Below are positions 1 through 6,844 of a DNA stretch of 10,498 nucleotides, in pieces. The notes below the pieces were generated by a model that was not told the DNA's origin, searched no databases, and saw only the letters and a program-made list of their open reading frames with translations. How positions within the stretch are numbered: the stretch's first letter is position 1; each line of letters starts with the position of its first letter. The position numbers were made by a program, and so were the translations under genes. The stretch is from Pseudomonadota bacterium (GTDB lineage: Bacteria; Pseudomonadota; Alphaproteobacteria; Caulobacterales; Caulobacteraceae), in the NCBI GenBank assembly GCA_023436945.1, contig JAEZHG010000248.1, positions 1 through 10,498 on the forward strand, in the 5' to 3' direction.

Positions 1-42
1 GAACTGGACGGGGTGGGGCGCTGTGTCGCCCGCTTCCGCTAG
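1..42 (+). CDS. C-terminal end of probable 2-hydroxy-dienoate hydratase (partial)
   Basis: Frame 1 is open from the window edge for 13 codons and stops at TAG (40-42). The peptide is [13 protein letters not shown]. It resembles the tail of 2-oxopent-4-enoate / 2-hydroxyhexa-2,4-dienoate hydratases (MhpD, DmpE, BphH, HsaE, TesE), which commonly end in a Gly-Leu-Gly-x-Val-x-Val-Arg-Phe type strand. These enzymes add water to the hydroxy-dienoate released after meta-cleavage and make the substrate of the aldolase encoded two genes downstream. Hydratase, aldehyde dehydrogenase, aldolase is a very common gene order in meta-cleavage operons, and this supports the call more than the short peptide does. 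The start and nearly all of the protein lie outside the window. Confidence 0.5.
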   Translation, partial: ELDGVGRCVARFR

Positions 43-67
43 GGGCCGAGAGCCCAAGGGGATAGTA

Positions 68-1006
68 ATGAGCAAGATCAAATGCGCGATCATCGGATCG
101 GGCAATATCGGCACGGATCTGATGGAAAAGCTGATCCGCTATCCGAAAAATCTGGAGCTGGCAGCCGTTGTCGGCGTCGATCCGGCGTCGGAAGGTTTGG
201 CTCGCGCCCGCGCTCACGGCGTATTCGCGACCCACGAGGGCCTTGCTGGTCTGGTCGCTTCGGAGGTGTATCCCGAGATCGGCGTCGTGTTCGACGCGAC
301 TTCGGCCTATGCGCACAAGGATCACGACGCGCGGCTACAGGCAGATGGCAAGCTCGTTGTCGACCTGACGCCCGCGGCTATCGGTCCATTCGTTGTTCCG
401 GCCGTCAACGGCGACGAGAACATCGACAGCGGCAACGTCAACATGGTCACCTGCGGCGGTCAGGCCACCATCCCGATGGTGGCCGCGGTCAGTCAGGTCG
501 CAAACGTGCGCTATGCGGAGATTGTCGCTTCGGTTTCCTCGCGTTCAGCAGGCCCTGGCACCCGCGCCAATATCGACGAGTTCACCCGCACGACGGCCCG
601 CGCCATCGAGAAAGTCGGCGGTGCAGAGCAGGGCAAGGCGATCATCATCCTGAACCCGGCCGAGCCGCCGATGATTATGCGCGATACCGTCTTTACCCTG
701 TCGGATGGTGCCGACGAGGTAGCCATTCGCGCCTCGGTCGAGGCCATGGTCGCCAAGGTCAGCGCCTATGTTCCTGGCTATCGCCTGAAACAGCAGGTCC
801 AGTTCGAGCGCTATGGCGACAACAACCCGCTGACCATTCCGGGTCGCGGCCAGTTCAAGGGCATCAAGACCTCGATCTTCCTCGAAGTCGAAGGGGCAGG
901 GGACTATCTGCCGCCCTACGCCGGTAACCTCGACATCATGACCGCTGCGGCCAAGGCCACGGGCGAGCTTCTGGCCGCGCGCCGCCAAGAGAAGGAGGCC
1001 GCGTAA
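68..1006 (+). CDS. dmpF: Acetaldehyde/propanal dehydrogenase (CoA-acylating)
   Basis: This 312-residue enzyme oxidises acetaldehyde or propanal to the acyl-CoA with NAD+ and CoA. It belongs to the DmpF/MhpF/BphJ/HsaG/TesF family and has that family's usual length. Visible features are an N-terminal Rossmann fold with GSGNIG at residues 10-15, Asp38 after strand 2 for the NAD ribose, and the catalytic cysteine Cys129 in [11 protein letters not shown] (equivalent to Cys132 of DmpF). The ATG at 68 is preferred because AAGGGGA lies about 6 bases upstream and the protein then starts [12 protein letters not shown], as homologues do. A GTG at 23 would add 15 residues unlike the family. The stop overlaps the aldolase start by one base (TAATG). 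Family knowledge says the two enzymes form a complex that channels the volatile aldehyde. With KstD- and KshA-like neighbours, propanal from a steroid ring fragment is a plausible substrate, but the sequence alone does not settle acetaldehyde versus propanal. Confidence 0.95.
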   Translation: MSKIKCAIIGSGNIGTDLMEKLIRYPKNLELAAVVGVDPASEGLARARAHGVFATHEGLAGLVASEVYPEIGVVFDATSAYAHKDHDARLQADGKLVVDLTPAAIGPFVVPAVNGDENIDSGNVNMVTCGGQATIPMVAAVSQVANVRYAEIVASVSSRSAGPGTRANIDEFTRTTARAIEKVGGAEQGKAIIILNPAEPPMIMRDTVFTLSDGADEVAIRASVEAMVAKVSAYVPGYRLKQQVQFERYGDNNPLTIPGRGQFKGIKTSIFLEVEGAGDYLPPYAGNLDIMTAAAKATGELLAARRQEKEAA

Positions 1007-2040
1007 TGGGCTTCGACGTCAATAAAGACGCTCTGTACATTCAGGACGTAACCCTGCGCGACGGCATGCACGCCATCCGTCACATGTACGGTCTGGACGA
1101 AGTGCGCGCGATTGCCCGCGCTTTGGACAAGGCTGGCGTTCACGCCATCGAAGTCGCCCACGGTGACGGCCTGTCGGGTGCAAGCTTCAACTACGGCTTT
1201 GGTGCCCACACCGACTGGGAGTGGCTGGAAGCCGTGGCCGAGGTTCTCGAGAAATCGGTCCTGACCACCCTGATCCTGCCGGGTGTCGGCACGGTCGAGG
1301 AGTTGAAGCGCGCCTATGACATAGGTGTGCGTTCGGTTCGCGTGGCCACCCACTGCACCGAAGCCGACGTGTCGAAACAGCACATCGGCATCGCCCGCGA
1401 TCTGGGCATGGACGTCTCGGGCTTCCTGATGATGAGCCACATGATCGAGCCGGACGCGCTGGCCCAGCAGGCCCTGCTGATGGAATCCTATGGGGCGCAA
1501 TGCGTTTATGTGACCGACAGTGGCGGCGCTCTGGATATGGACGGCGTCAAGGCCCGCTTCGAGGCCTATGACCGTGTGCTGAAGCCGGAAACTCAACGCG
1601 GTATCCACGCCCACCACAACCTGTCGCTGGGCGTCGCCAACTCCATCGTCGCGGCCCAGTGCGGTGCCGTTCGCATCGACGCCAGCCTGACGGGCATGGG
1701 CGCCGGTGCCGGCAACGCGCCGCTGGAAGTCTTCATCGCCGCCGCCGACCGTAAGGGTTGGAACCACGGTTGCGACGTCAGTGCCCTGATCGATGCGGCA
1801 GAGGACATCGTGCGTCCCCTGCAGGACCGTCCGGTCCGCGTTGACCGCGAGACGCTGAGCCTTGGGTATGCAGGGGTCTATTCTTCGTTCCTGCGTCACG
1901 CCGAGAAGGCCGCCGAGGACTATGGCCTGTCGACCAAGGACATCCTTGTCGAGCTGGGGCACCGCCGCATGGTGGGTGGACAGGAAGACATGATCGTGGA
2001 CGTGGCGCTCGACATGATCAAGGCCAAGGCGGACGCCTGA
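1006..2040 (+). CDS. dmpG: 4-hydroxy-2-oxovalerate / 4-hydroxy-2-oxohexanoate aldolase
   Basis: This 344-residue class II aldolase of the DmpG/MhpE/BphI/HsaF/TesG family cleaves 4-hydroxy-2-oxoacids to pyruvate plus acetaldehyde or propanal. The N-terminal (beta/alpha)8 barrel opens with [12 protein letters not shown], which contains Arg18, metal ligand Asp19 and the catalytic His22. The other metal ligands are His201 and His203 in [13 protein letters not shown]. Tyr292 in GYAGVYSSF matches the conserved DmpG Tyr291. All these positions sit one above DmpG numbering, so the protein is complete and should be active. The C-terminal part (about 270-344) is the communication domain that binds the dehydrogenase in known structures. 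A strong Shine-Dalgarno (GAAGGAGG, 991-998) sits inside the end of the preceding gene, and the one-base TAATG overlap indicates coupled translation. It would act on the hydratase product in the last steps of ring degradation. Confidence 0.95.
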   Translation: MGFDVNKDALYIQDVTLRDGMHAIRHMYGLDEVRAIARALDKAGVHAIEVAHGDGLSGASFNYGFGAHTDWEWLEAVAEVLEKSVLTTLILPGVGTVEELKRAYDIGVRSVRVATHCTEADVSKQHIGIARDLGMDVSGFLMMSHMIEPDALAQQALLMESYGAQCVYVTDSGGALDMDGVKARFEAYDRVLKPETQRGIHAHHNLSLGVANSIVAAQCGAVRIDASLTGMGAGAGNAPLEVFIAAADRKGWNHGCDVSALIDAAEDIVRPLQDRPVRVDRETLSLGYAGVYSSFLRHAEKAAEDYGLSTKDILVELGHRRMVGGQEDMIVDVALDMIKAKADA

Positions 2041-2075
2041 AGACTGGTTCTCGAATAAGCCAAGGGGAGGCTGGT

Positions 2076-3770
2076 ATGCGTGAACAGGGTTGGTGGCCAA
2101 AGACTATCGAGGCCGCCGTAAATGCTAACGCACTCCAGCCTTCCGACTGGACGCACAGCGCAGACGTCGTTGTCGTCGGTTATGGCGGCGCAGGGGTATG
2201 TACCGCGTTGGAGGCTGCTGAATCCGGTCTTTCAGTCATTGCGCTGGACCGCGGTAACGGTGGCGGGGCAACCACCATCAACGGCGGTGTTTTCTATGCC
2301 GGCGGTGGCACAACCACCCAGAAAGCAGCCGGCGTCGAGGACAGCGTCGACGCTATGTACGAGTATCTCAAGATCGAGGCAGGGGGCGTCGTCTCTGACG
2401 AGATGGTCCGCCGGTTTTGCGAGAACAGCGTCGATGATCACGACTGGATGGTCGCGCACGGCGTGAAGTTCAGGCCTGTTCTTTACGAGAAAAAGACCTC
2501 GTACCCGCCGACGACCTACTACCTCTACCACTCTGACAGCACGCTGGCGAAACGCTATGCGGACCAGATAAAACCTGCCGCGCGGGGGCATCGTGTCGAT
2601 CTGCCACCGACGCGCGGTGCGCATGGGTATGGCGCGGGGGTGTATGACCCCTTGAAGGAAGCCGCCGATCTGGCTGGTGTGAACCTTCTGACAGAGACCA
2701 TTGTCGAGGCGATGGTTCTGGATGCATCGGGGGCGGTTGTAGGCGTCAAGGCGCGGCGTATCTCTGAAACGAAGCCAGCGCTGGCGCAGTGGCGAAAACT
2801 GCAAGCCCGTATCACCAAGATGGCCGCCTATCCTCGAACCTGGCCGGGTGCGAACTGGTTCGATGCGCAGGTGCTGAAGCTGTCCCGCAAGGCATCGGAC
2901 ATGATGCGTGAGCATGGCGAGACGCAGTACATCAAGGCCGCAAAAGGCGTGGTGATCACTGCGGGTGGCCATGTCTTCAACCGCGAGATGGTGGCCCATT
3001 TCTCGCCTGACTACATAAAGGGTTTGCCTCTGGGCACACCGGCAGATGACGGTTCGGGCGTCTGTCTTGGCGTGACCGCAGGTGGTGCAATGGTCGGTAT
3101 GGACCGGATCAGCGCATGGCGGTTCATCAATCCGCCTTTCAGTTGGGCGCGGGCTCCGCTGGTGAACTCTGCGGGTAAGCGGTTTATTGATGAAACCCTG
3201 TATGGCGCTGCCATCGGCAAGGCCATGTGTGATGGCCGCGACGGCAAGGCGTGGGTCATTCTGGATAAGTCTCTGGTCAAGCAAGCTAAGGCTGAAGCCA
3301 GCGCAGAGGGCGTTCTGGACTTCCAGAAGTGGCCGGCTCTGATGGCGATGGTGCTGGGCGCGAAAAAGGCTTCAACGCTGGAAGCTTTGGCTCAAAAGAT
3401 CGGGGTTCCGGCAGAGGCCTTGAAGCATTCGATCCAGCAGCACAATGCCGTCGCTAATGGCGAAATAGACCCGTTCGACAAGCGCAGTAGCGACGCAGTG
3501 CAGTTGGGCAAGGGGCCGTATTACGCGGTCAATGTATCGATTGATGCGCCGCTGTTCCCGCTTCCCACGCTGACCCTGGGCGGTTTGAGGGTGGATGAAG
3601 AAACAGGGCAGGTGCTGAATGAAAACGGCGAGCCGGTCGAGGGCCTTTACGCCGCCGGTCGCAGCGCACTCGGCATCTGCTCCAATCTGTATGTCAGTGG
3701 TTTGTCGGTCGCGGATTGCGTCTTTTCAGGCCGTCGTGCTGCGAAATCTCTGGCTTCGACCGGCAAGTGA
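2076..3770 (+). CDS. FAD-dependent dehydrogenase, 3-ketosteroid delta4-(5alpha)-dehydrogenase-like
   Basis: This 564-residue flavoprotein belongs to the FAD_binding_2 (fumarate reductase / 3-ketosteroid dehydrogenase) superfamily. The dinucleotide-binding fold starts at residue 30 with GYGGAG (35-40) and Asp58 after the second strand. GGATTING (63-70) follows as the FAD phosphate/isoalloxazine loop, and AAKGVVITAGG (288-298) is the second nucleotide-binding strand. The C-terminal flavin segment reads GLYAAGRSALGICSNLYVSG and continues to an SGRRAA end. This end differs from delta1-dehydrogenases, which carry a Tyr-Pro-Gly-x-Gly motif, and resembles delta4-(5alpha)-ketosteroid dehydrogenases. 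The Tyr539-x-Ser541 pair may correspond to the Tyr/Ser pair described for the Rhodococcus enzyme, as recalled from memory. About 30 residues precede the FAD fold. Start: AGGGGAGG-type Shine-Dalgarno at 2063-2070, six bases before the ATG. It follows the aldolase by 35 bases in the same operon. No signal peptide is seen, so it is cytoplasmic. The substrate is inferred; other enone-forming or fumarate-reductase-like roles are possible. Confidence 0.8.
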   Translation: MREQGWWPKTIEAAVNANALQPSDWTHSADVVVVGYGGAGVCTALEAAESGLSVIALDRGNGGGATTINGGVFYAGGGTTTQKAAGVEDSVDAMYEYLKIEAGGVVSDEMVRRFCENSVDDHDWMVAHGVKFRPVLYEKKTSYPPTTYYLYHSDSTLAKRYADQIKPAARGHRVDLPPTRGAHGYGAGVYDPLKEAADLAGVNLLTETIVEAMVLDASGAVVGVKARRISETKPALAQWRKLQARITKMAAYPRTWPGANWFDAQVLKLSRKASDMMREHGETQYIKAAKGVVITAGGHVFNREMVAHFSPDYIKGLPLGTPADDGSGVCLGVTAGGAMVGMDRISAWRFINPPFSWARAPLVNSAGKRFIDETLYGAAIGKAMCDGRDGKAWVILDKSLVKQAKAEASAEGVLDFQKWPALMAMVLGAKKASTLEALAQKIGVPAEALKHSIQQHNAVANGEIDPFDKRSSDAVQLGKGPYYAVNVSIDAPLFPLPTLTLGGLRVDEETGQVLNENGEPVEGLYAAGRSALGICSNLYVSGLSVADCVFSGRRAAKSLASTGK

Positions 3771-3794
3771 TCGCAATTTCGACAGGAACGCATT

Positions 3795-4316
3795 ATGACC
3801 GCTAGGGTAAAGCAGGCCACCCGGCGGAGCAAAATGCAGATCAAAGACGGCAGCTCTTCCAACATTCCGGTGTTGGATGATCTCGATAACGGCATCATCA
3901 ATATGCTTCGCGAGAATGGTCGTGCGACCAACCTCGAGATCGCCGAGAGCCTTGGCATCACCGCAGCGACGGTTTCAGCGCGCATCAAAAGACTGGAAGA
4001 AAGCCGCGCCATGCGCGTGGTGGCTGTTTCGGACTTTGCTGCACATGGCTACGAGGTCCTGCTGGCTGTCGGTATCAAGGTGGCAGGCCGAGACGTCGAC
4101 GATGTTGCAGCAGAGCTGGGTGCTCTGCCGGAAGTCTTTTCAATCAATATGATGAATGGACGTTTTGATCTGGAGCTTCTGGTCGCGCTAAAGAATTTTG
4201 ACGAGATCAGTGTCTTCATGACGGATCACGTGGCGCGTATCAAAGGCATTGCCGCCATGGACTCGGCGGTGGCCTATGATGTCGTGAAATTTGAGTTCAG
4301 TGTGGCCCCCCTATGA
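3795..4316 (+). CDS. AsnC/Lrp-family transcriptional regulator (first of a tandem pair)
   Basis: This 173-residue protein has the standard Lrp/AsnC architecture. A winged helix-turn-helix spans about residues 26-75, beginning VLDDLDNGIINMLREN with the recognition segment at ITAATVSARIKRLEES (55-70). A C-terminal RAM (ligand-binding and oligomerisation) domain spans about 85-168 and includes MMNGRFDLELLV. The ATG at 3795 has a weak AGGA 8 bases upstream. A second in-frame ATG at 3834 with GGAG close by would remove a basic 13-residue leader and start MQIKDGSSS, so the start is uncertain. The gene lies 24 bases after the flavoprotein and its last four bases overlap the next regulator (ATGA). 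Classical Lrp proteins sense amino acids. Position inside a catabolic operon suggests it senses a pathway intermediate, possibly an acid or CoA thioester; that is inference. Confidence 0.88.
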   Translation: MTARVKQATRRSKMQIKDGSSSNIPVLDDLDNGIINMLRENGRATNLEIAESLGITAATVSARIKRLEESRAMRVVAVSDFAAHGYEVLLAVGIKVAGRDVDDVAAELGALPEVFSINMMNGRFDLELLVALKNFDEISVFMTDHVARIKGIAAMDSAVAYDVVKFEFSVAPL

Positions 4317-4789
4317 GCAAGCCCAGTCTCGACGATCTTGATTTCCGCATCATCGACGCATTCAGCCGTGATGCGCGTGTATCCAACCGTCAGATTGCCG
4401 CCGAACTCGGAGTGACCGAGGGAACTATCCGTACCCGTCTGCGCCGTTTGCAGAATGACGGAATGATCCAGTTCACTGTCGTCACCGACTTCCGCATGGC
4501 CGGTTCACCCAATCTGGTGATGATGTGGATTCAGGCCGAGCCGTCCAAGGTGCCGCAGCTTTCCAAACAGCTCTCGGAAATGCCGGAAATCGGCTCTGTC
4601 GTACTTTTGTTGGGCCGTTGCAGCCTTATGGCTACAGGTTTGTTCACCACGGTTGAGGCTGCTGACAGCATCGTCCGTCGTAAGATACGTCCGCTGGATG
4701 GCGTGATCGATGTCGAGCTGTCGTGGTCCATCGGTACTCCCAAATACGATGCCCGACTGGCACGGATCACAAGACCAGATGTAAATTAA
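4313..4789 (+). CDS. AsnC/Lrp-family transcriptional regulator (second of a tandem pair)
   Basis: This 158-residue Lrp/AsnC-type protein is related to, but clearly different from, its upstream neighbour. Its helix-turn-helix region starts SLDDLDFRIIDAFSRD and has the recognition segment VTEGTIRTRLRRLQNDG (34-50). The RAM domain spans about 65-142 and is less typical: the usual Gly-x-x-Asp turn reads LLGRCSLMATG (99-109). The C-terminus carries an extra basic stretch after residue 142. The start codon overlaps the previous stop as ATGA. The bases just upstream are C-rich (GGCCCCCCT) with no Shine-Dalgarno, so translation probably depends on the first regulator. Lrp-type proteins work as dimers or octamers, so a mixed complex of the two products is conceivable. 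The gene ends just before a strong hairpin terminator, which makes it the last gene of the operon. Confidence 0.87.
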   Translation: MSKPSLDDLDFRIIDAFSRDARVSNRQIAAELGVTEGTIRTRLRRLQNDGMIQFTVVTDFRMAGSPNLVMMWIQAEPSKVPQLSKQLSEMPEIGSVVLLLGRCSLMATGLFTTVEAADSIVRRKIRPLDGVIDVELSWSIGTPKYDARLARITRPDVN

Positions 4790-4797
4790 TCCAAACA

Positions 4798-4828
4798 AAA
4801 AGGCCGCCAGATCTGCTGGCGGCCTTTT
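4798..4828. terminator. Bidirectional intrinsic terminator between convergent genes
   Basis: A perfect 13-base-pair stem (AAAAGGCCGCCAG at 4798-4810 with CTGGCGGCCTTTT at 4816-4828) encloses a five-base ATCTG loop. The stem is GC-rich at the core with A runs on one side and T runs on the other, so a U tract forms in either direction: TTTTCTTTATT rightwards and CTTTTTGTTTGG leftwards. It sits between the stop of the second regulator (4789) and the stop of the leftward flavoprotein (4831), and should end transcription of both. Confidence 0.92.
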
Positions 4829-4830
4829 CT

Positions 4831-6513
4831 TTATTGTGTCGCATGGCCGGCAGCGGCCCATGCAAATGTCATGGCGGGACCGAGTGTCGAACCAGCGCCG
4901 GGATAAGAACCGCCCATGACCGATGCGGCAGTGTTGCCTGCCGCATACAGCCCTTCGATGGGGGCACCATTAACATCCACAACGCGTGCGTGCTCGTCCG
5001 TAGCCAATCCGCTGCACGTACCGATGTCTCCGGCATAGATCGGCACGGCGTAATACGGGGCTTCGTCCAGCGCGGCCAGTGTGGGGTTGGGGCTCACGCG
5101 CGGGTCGCCGTACATGCGATCATAAGCGCTGTTTCCGCGACCGAACGCGGGATCATTCCCGGCAGCGGCATGGCTATTGAAGCCGGTCACCGTCTGTTCA
5201 AGACGCTGCGGGACCGCCCCGATTTGATTGGCCAAATCCGACAGGGTTCTCGCCTTTTTGACGGTTTTGGTGACGCCGGGAAGTTGTAGCCAGTCGGGAA
5301 GCAACGGGTAGAGGGGCCCCATGGGATAATGTCGACGATAGCGGCTGTCGAAGATCATCCAGAAGCGTGGTGCCGACCCGATCTTGGCCGCGTGGGCCAT
5401 CATCTGCTCGCCGGCGATGTGATAGGAGCTGGCCTCGTTCATAAAGCGCTCCCCGTTTTGATCGACCATGATGCATCCGGGCAGAGCACGTTCGATGGTG
5501 CATAGCCGACCGCGTTGTTCTCCTGGCACGCGGAATACGGGCGCCCACCATGCGGCACCCATGCCCCGTACCTGTGCCCCGATGGCTGTTGCGGCCTTAA
5601 TCGCATCGCCCGTATTGTTGGGTTGTGAGCCCGAATGGGTTGGGTCTGGCAGGTGCGGCAAGTGCTGCTGGCGTAGTTCGGTGTCGCGCTCCCATCCACC
5701 GGCTGTCAGGATGATGTTTCGCGCAGCGATGTTGATTGTGGCTCCGTCATGCAGGACCGTCGCGCCAATGATGCGCCCGTTTTCGGCCTTTAGATCCTTC
5801 AGCGAGGTATCGGTATAAATGGCGACGCCCGCATCACGTGCTGCAAGGACAAGAGCTCCGACCAGTGCATTGCCTAAAGTCAGGAAGCGATCACGCGTCG
5901 ATGTCAGCCTATAGGGCAGATCGAAGGCGTAGCGGGCCAGCATCTTCGCGAGAGTCTTGATCCAGCCTTTGGGGCGGTAGAGCAGGGCCGTCGTCTCGTC
6001 GAATGTCCAGTTGATCACACCGCCGAGGCTGGCCGCGGGAGAGGCTCTGCGCAAATTTCGGATGGATGTGTTGCGCACCCGCAGGTCAAGCGGCAACGGC
6101 AGGTGTGTGCGCCATCCCGTTTTACCCCCCTCTGCCTCGGGGTGATAATCGGGGTAGGGTAGAGGGATGTATTGGATGGGTGCCGATGCCATCAGCCAAT
6201 CCAGCATGGCGGGGGCCTGATGGATATAGGAGCGGATCAGGCTGTCATGGCTCCAACCGGCGGCCAGGGCCCGTATGTAACGGAACGCTTCGTCATCGCT
6301 GTCTGCATGGCCTTCCACGCCTTTGGCAAGATTGCTGCACGGTATCCAGATGCCGCCGCCCGAGGTCGCGGAAGTGCCCCCGATTTCCGACGACTTTTCG
6401 ATGAGAACTACACTCGCTCCTGATTGCGCGGCGCGTAAAGCGGCGACCAGCCCAGCAGCACCAGATCCGACGATTAAAACATCCGCTGCGTCGACGGTAT
6501 CGATTCTGCGCAT
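4831..6513 (-). CDS. kstD: 3-ketosteroid delta1-dehydrogenase-like flavoprotein
   Basis: This 560-residue FAD enzyme belongs to the 3-oxosteroid 1-dehydrogenase (KstD) branch of the fumarate reductase flavoprotein superfamily, whose members desaturate C1-C2 of ring A and pass electrons to a quinone or other acceptor. The FAD fold gives GSGAAG (16-21), Glu39 and IGGTSATSGGGIWIP (44-58). The second nucleotide strand is IILTAGGWERD (267-277). In known KstD the active site uses Tyr119, Tyr318, Tyr487 and Gly491. Here Tyr537 and Gly541 in GGSYPGAGSTLGP match the last two exactly in spacing. Tyr364 (NEASSYH) fits Tyr318, and Tyr120 or Tyr123 (PYPDYHPE) fits Tyr119. The start at 6513 has a G-rich Shine-Dalgarno-like AGGGGGG just upstream. 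It converges on the regulator operon and diverges from the Rieske gene, so it can be expressed separately. Steroid specificity is inferred; related enzymes act on other cyclic ketones. Confidence 0.87.
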   Translation of the reverse strand: MRRIDTVDAADVLIVGSGAAGLVAALRAAQSGASVVLIEKSSEIGGTSATSGGGIWIPCSNLAKGVEGHADSDDEAFRYIRALAAGWSHDSLIRSYIHQAPAMLDWLMASAPIQYIPLPYPDYHPEAEGGKTGWRTHLPLPLDLRVRNTSIRNLRRASPAASLGGVINWTFDETTALLYRPKGWIKTLAKMLARYAFDLPYRLTSTRDRFLTLGNALVGALVLAARDAGVAIYTDTSLKDLKAENGRIIGATVLHDGATINIAARNIILTAGGWERDTELRQQHLPHLPDPTHSGSQPNNTGDAIKAATAIGAQVRGMGAAWWAPVFRVPGEQRGRLCTIERALPGCIMVDQNGERFMNEASSYHIAGEQMMAHAAKIGSAPRFWMIFDSRYRRHYPMGPLYPLLPDWLQLPGVTKTVKKARTLSDLANQIGAVPQRLEQTVTGFNSHAAAGNDPAFGRGNSAYDRMYGDPRVSPNPTLAALDEAPYYAVPIYAGDIGTCSGLATDEHARVVDVNGAPIEGLYAAGNTAASVMGGSYPGAGSTLGPAMTFAWAAAGHATQ

Positions 6514-6566
6514 ATGCCCCCCTGCGGCTGTATAAATCTGTGGTTTGCAGACTTAACATGCGATCG

Positions 6567-6614
6567 AATGCGCACTCGATCAATTTTCTTTTTTCTTGAT
6601 CGCTAGTGCGTATT
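6567..6614. repeat. Long imperfect inverted repeat (candidate operator)
   Basis: The left arm (6567-6583, AATGCGCACTCGATCAA) pairs with the right arm (6596-6614, TTGATCGCTAGTGCGTATT) at 16 of 17 positions. There is one G-T mismatch, and the right arm carries a 2-base insertion (CT). The 12-base spacer is pure pyrimidine (TTTTCTTTTTTC). It lies 54 bases upstream of the kstD-like start codon. The length and symmetry suggest a protein-binding operator or a structured leader of the leftward transcript. It is not placed like a terminator, because both flanking genes point away from it. Confidence 0.72.
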
Positions 6615-6718
6615 TCTGCGGCCTGCGAAGGTTTGTTGGTTAAATGTCGTTGATTTTTGAACGAAATTTCGCTGAACATCGTGATCGCGTGGGGTGGCTG
6701 AAGAGCGCGGATTTGCAA

Positions 6719-6760
6719 TTGACATATTGCGCATAATTTCGGACTTTATTTTACGCATAA
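6719..6760 (+). promoter_or_regulatory. Candidate promoter elements for the Rieske-receptor unit
   Basis: A consensus-like TTGACA (6719-6724) is followed by AT-rich sequence with TTTATT at 6745-6750, but that spacing (20 bases) is longer than ideal. CATAAT (6732-6737) and CATAAC (6756-6761) are other -10-like hexamers without a well-placed -35. CGCATAA occurs twice, 24 bases apart. A promoter here would leave an untranslated leader of roughly 80-100 bases. The exact start of transcription cannot be chosen from sequence. Confidence 0.3.
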
Positions 6761-6833
6761 CAGAAATAAAAATGCGGTTTGGGATTGTGTTTGCGATTTC
6801 AGGCGCGGCGACGGTTTTACCACTTGACGTTTT

Positions 6834-6838
6834 GGGAG
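6834..6838 (+). promoter_or_regulatory. Ribosome binding site fixing the Rieske gene start
   Basis: GGGAG lies six bases before the ATG at 6845. It selects that ATG over an in-frame TTG at 6779, which would add 22 residues with no resemblance to the family. Confidence 0.7.
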
Positions 6839-6844
6839 CATGTC

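Larger units (their letters stand above)
6514..6844. promoter_or_regulatory. Divergent promoter/operator region
   Basis: These 331 bases separate the leftward kstD-like gene from the rightward Rieske gene and hold no convincing coding sequence. The central and right parts are noticeably AT-rich compared with the genes. Seen directly are a long inverted repeat (6567-6614), a perfect 10-base palindrome CGAAATTTCG (6662-6671), a TTGACA box (6719-6724), and two CGCATAA copies (6730-6736 and 6754-6760). A 7-base inverted repeat, TTTATTT (6745-6751) with AAATAAA (6764-6770), is also present. Both divergent genes must be driven from here, and binding of the Lrp-type regulators is a reasonable guess. 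Confidence 0.7.

Noticed and set aside
916..2100. Long leftward open frame (394 codons) opposite the aldolase gene
   Set aside because: It is antisense to a gene with every catalytic residue conserved, and its Val/His/Asp/Gln-rich translation has no recognisable domain. This is a typical shadow in GC-rich coding DNA.
2232..3284. Leftward open frame (350 codons) opposite the first flavoprotein
   Set aside because: It lies entirely inside a convincing FAD enzyme gene, has no domain or ribosome binding site, and its Arg/His-rich composition fits an antisense shadow.
3795..4789. Siroheme decarboxylase (NirDLGH/Ahb-like) role for the two AsnC-type proteins
   Set aside because: Those AsnC-like enzymes lie in heme d1 or heme clusters and carry characteristic His-containing motifs. 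None is seen here, and both proteins keep basic DNA-recognition helices.
6567..6614. Intrinsic terminator
   Set aside because: The T-rich stretch is in the loop, not after the stem, and both neighbouring genes are transcribed away from it.
6779..6844. TTG-initiated N-terminal extension of the Rieske protein
   Set aside because: The extra 22 residues are not family-like, and GGGAG lies six bases before the ATG at 6845.
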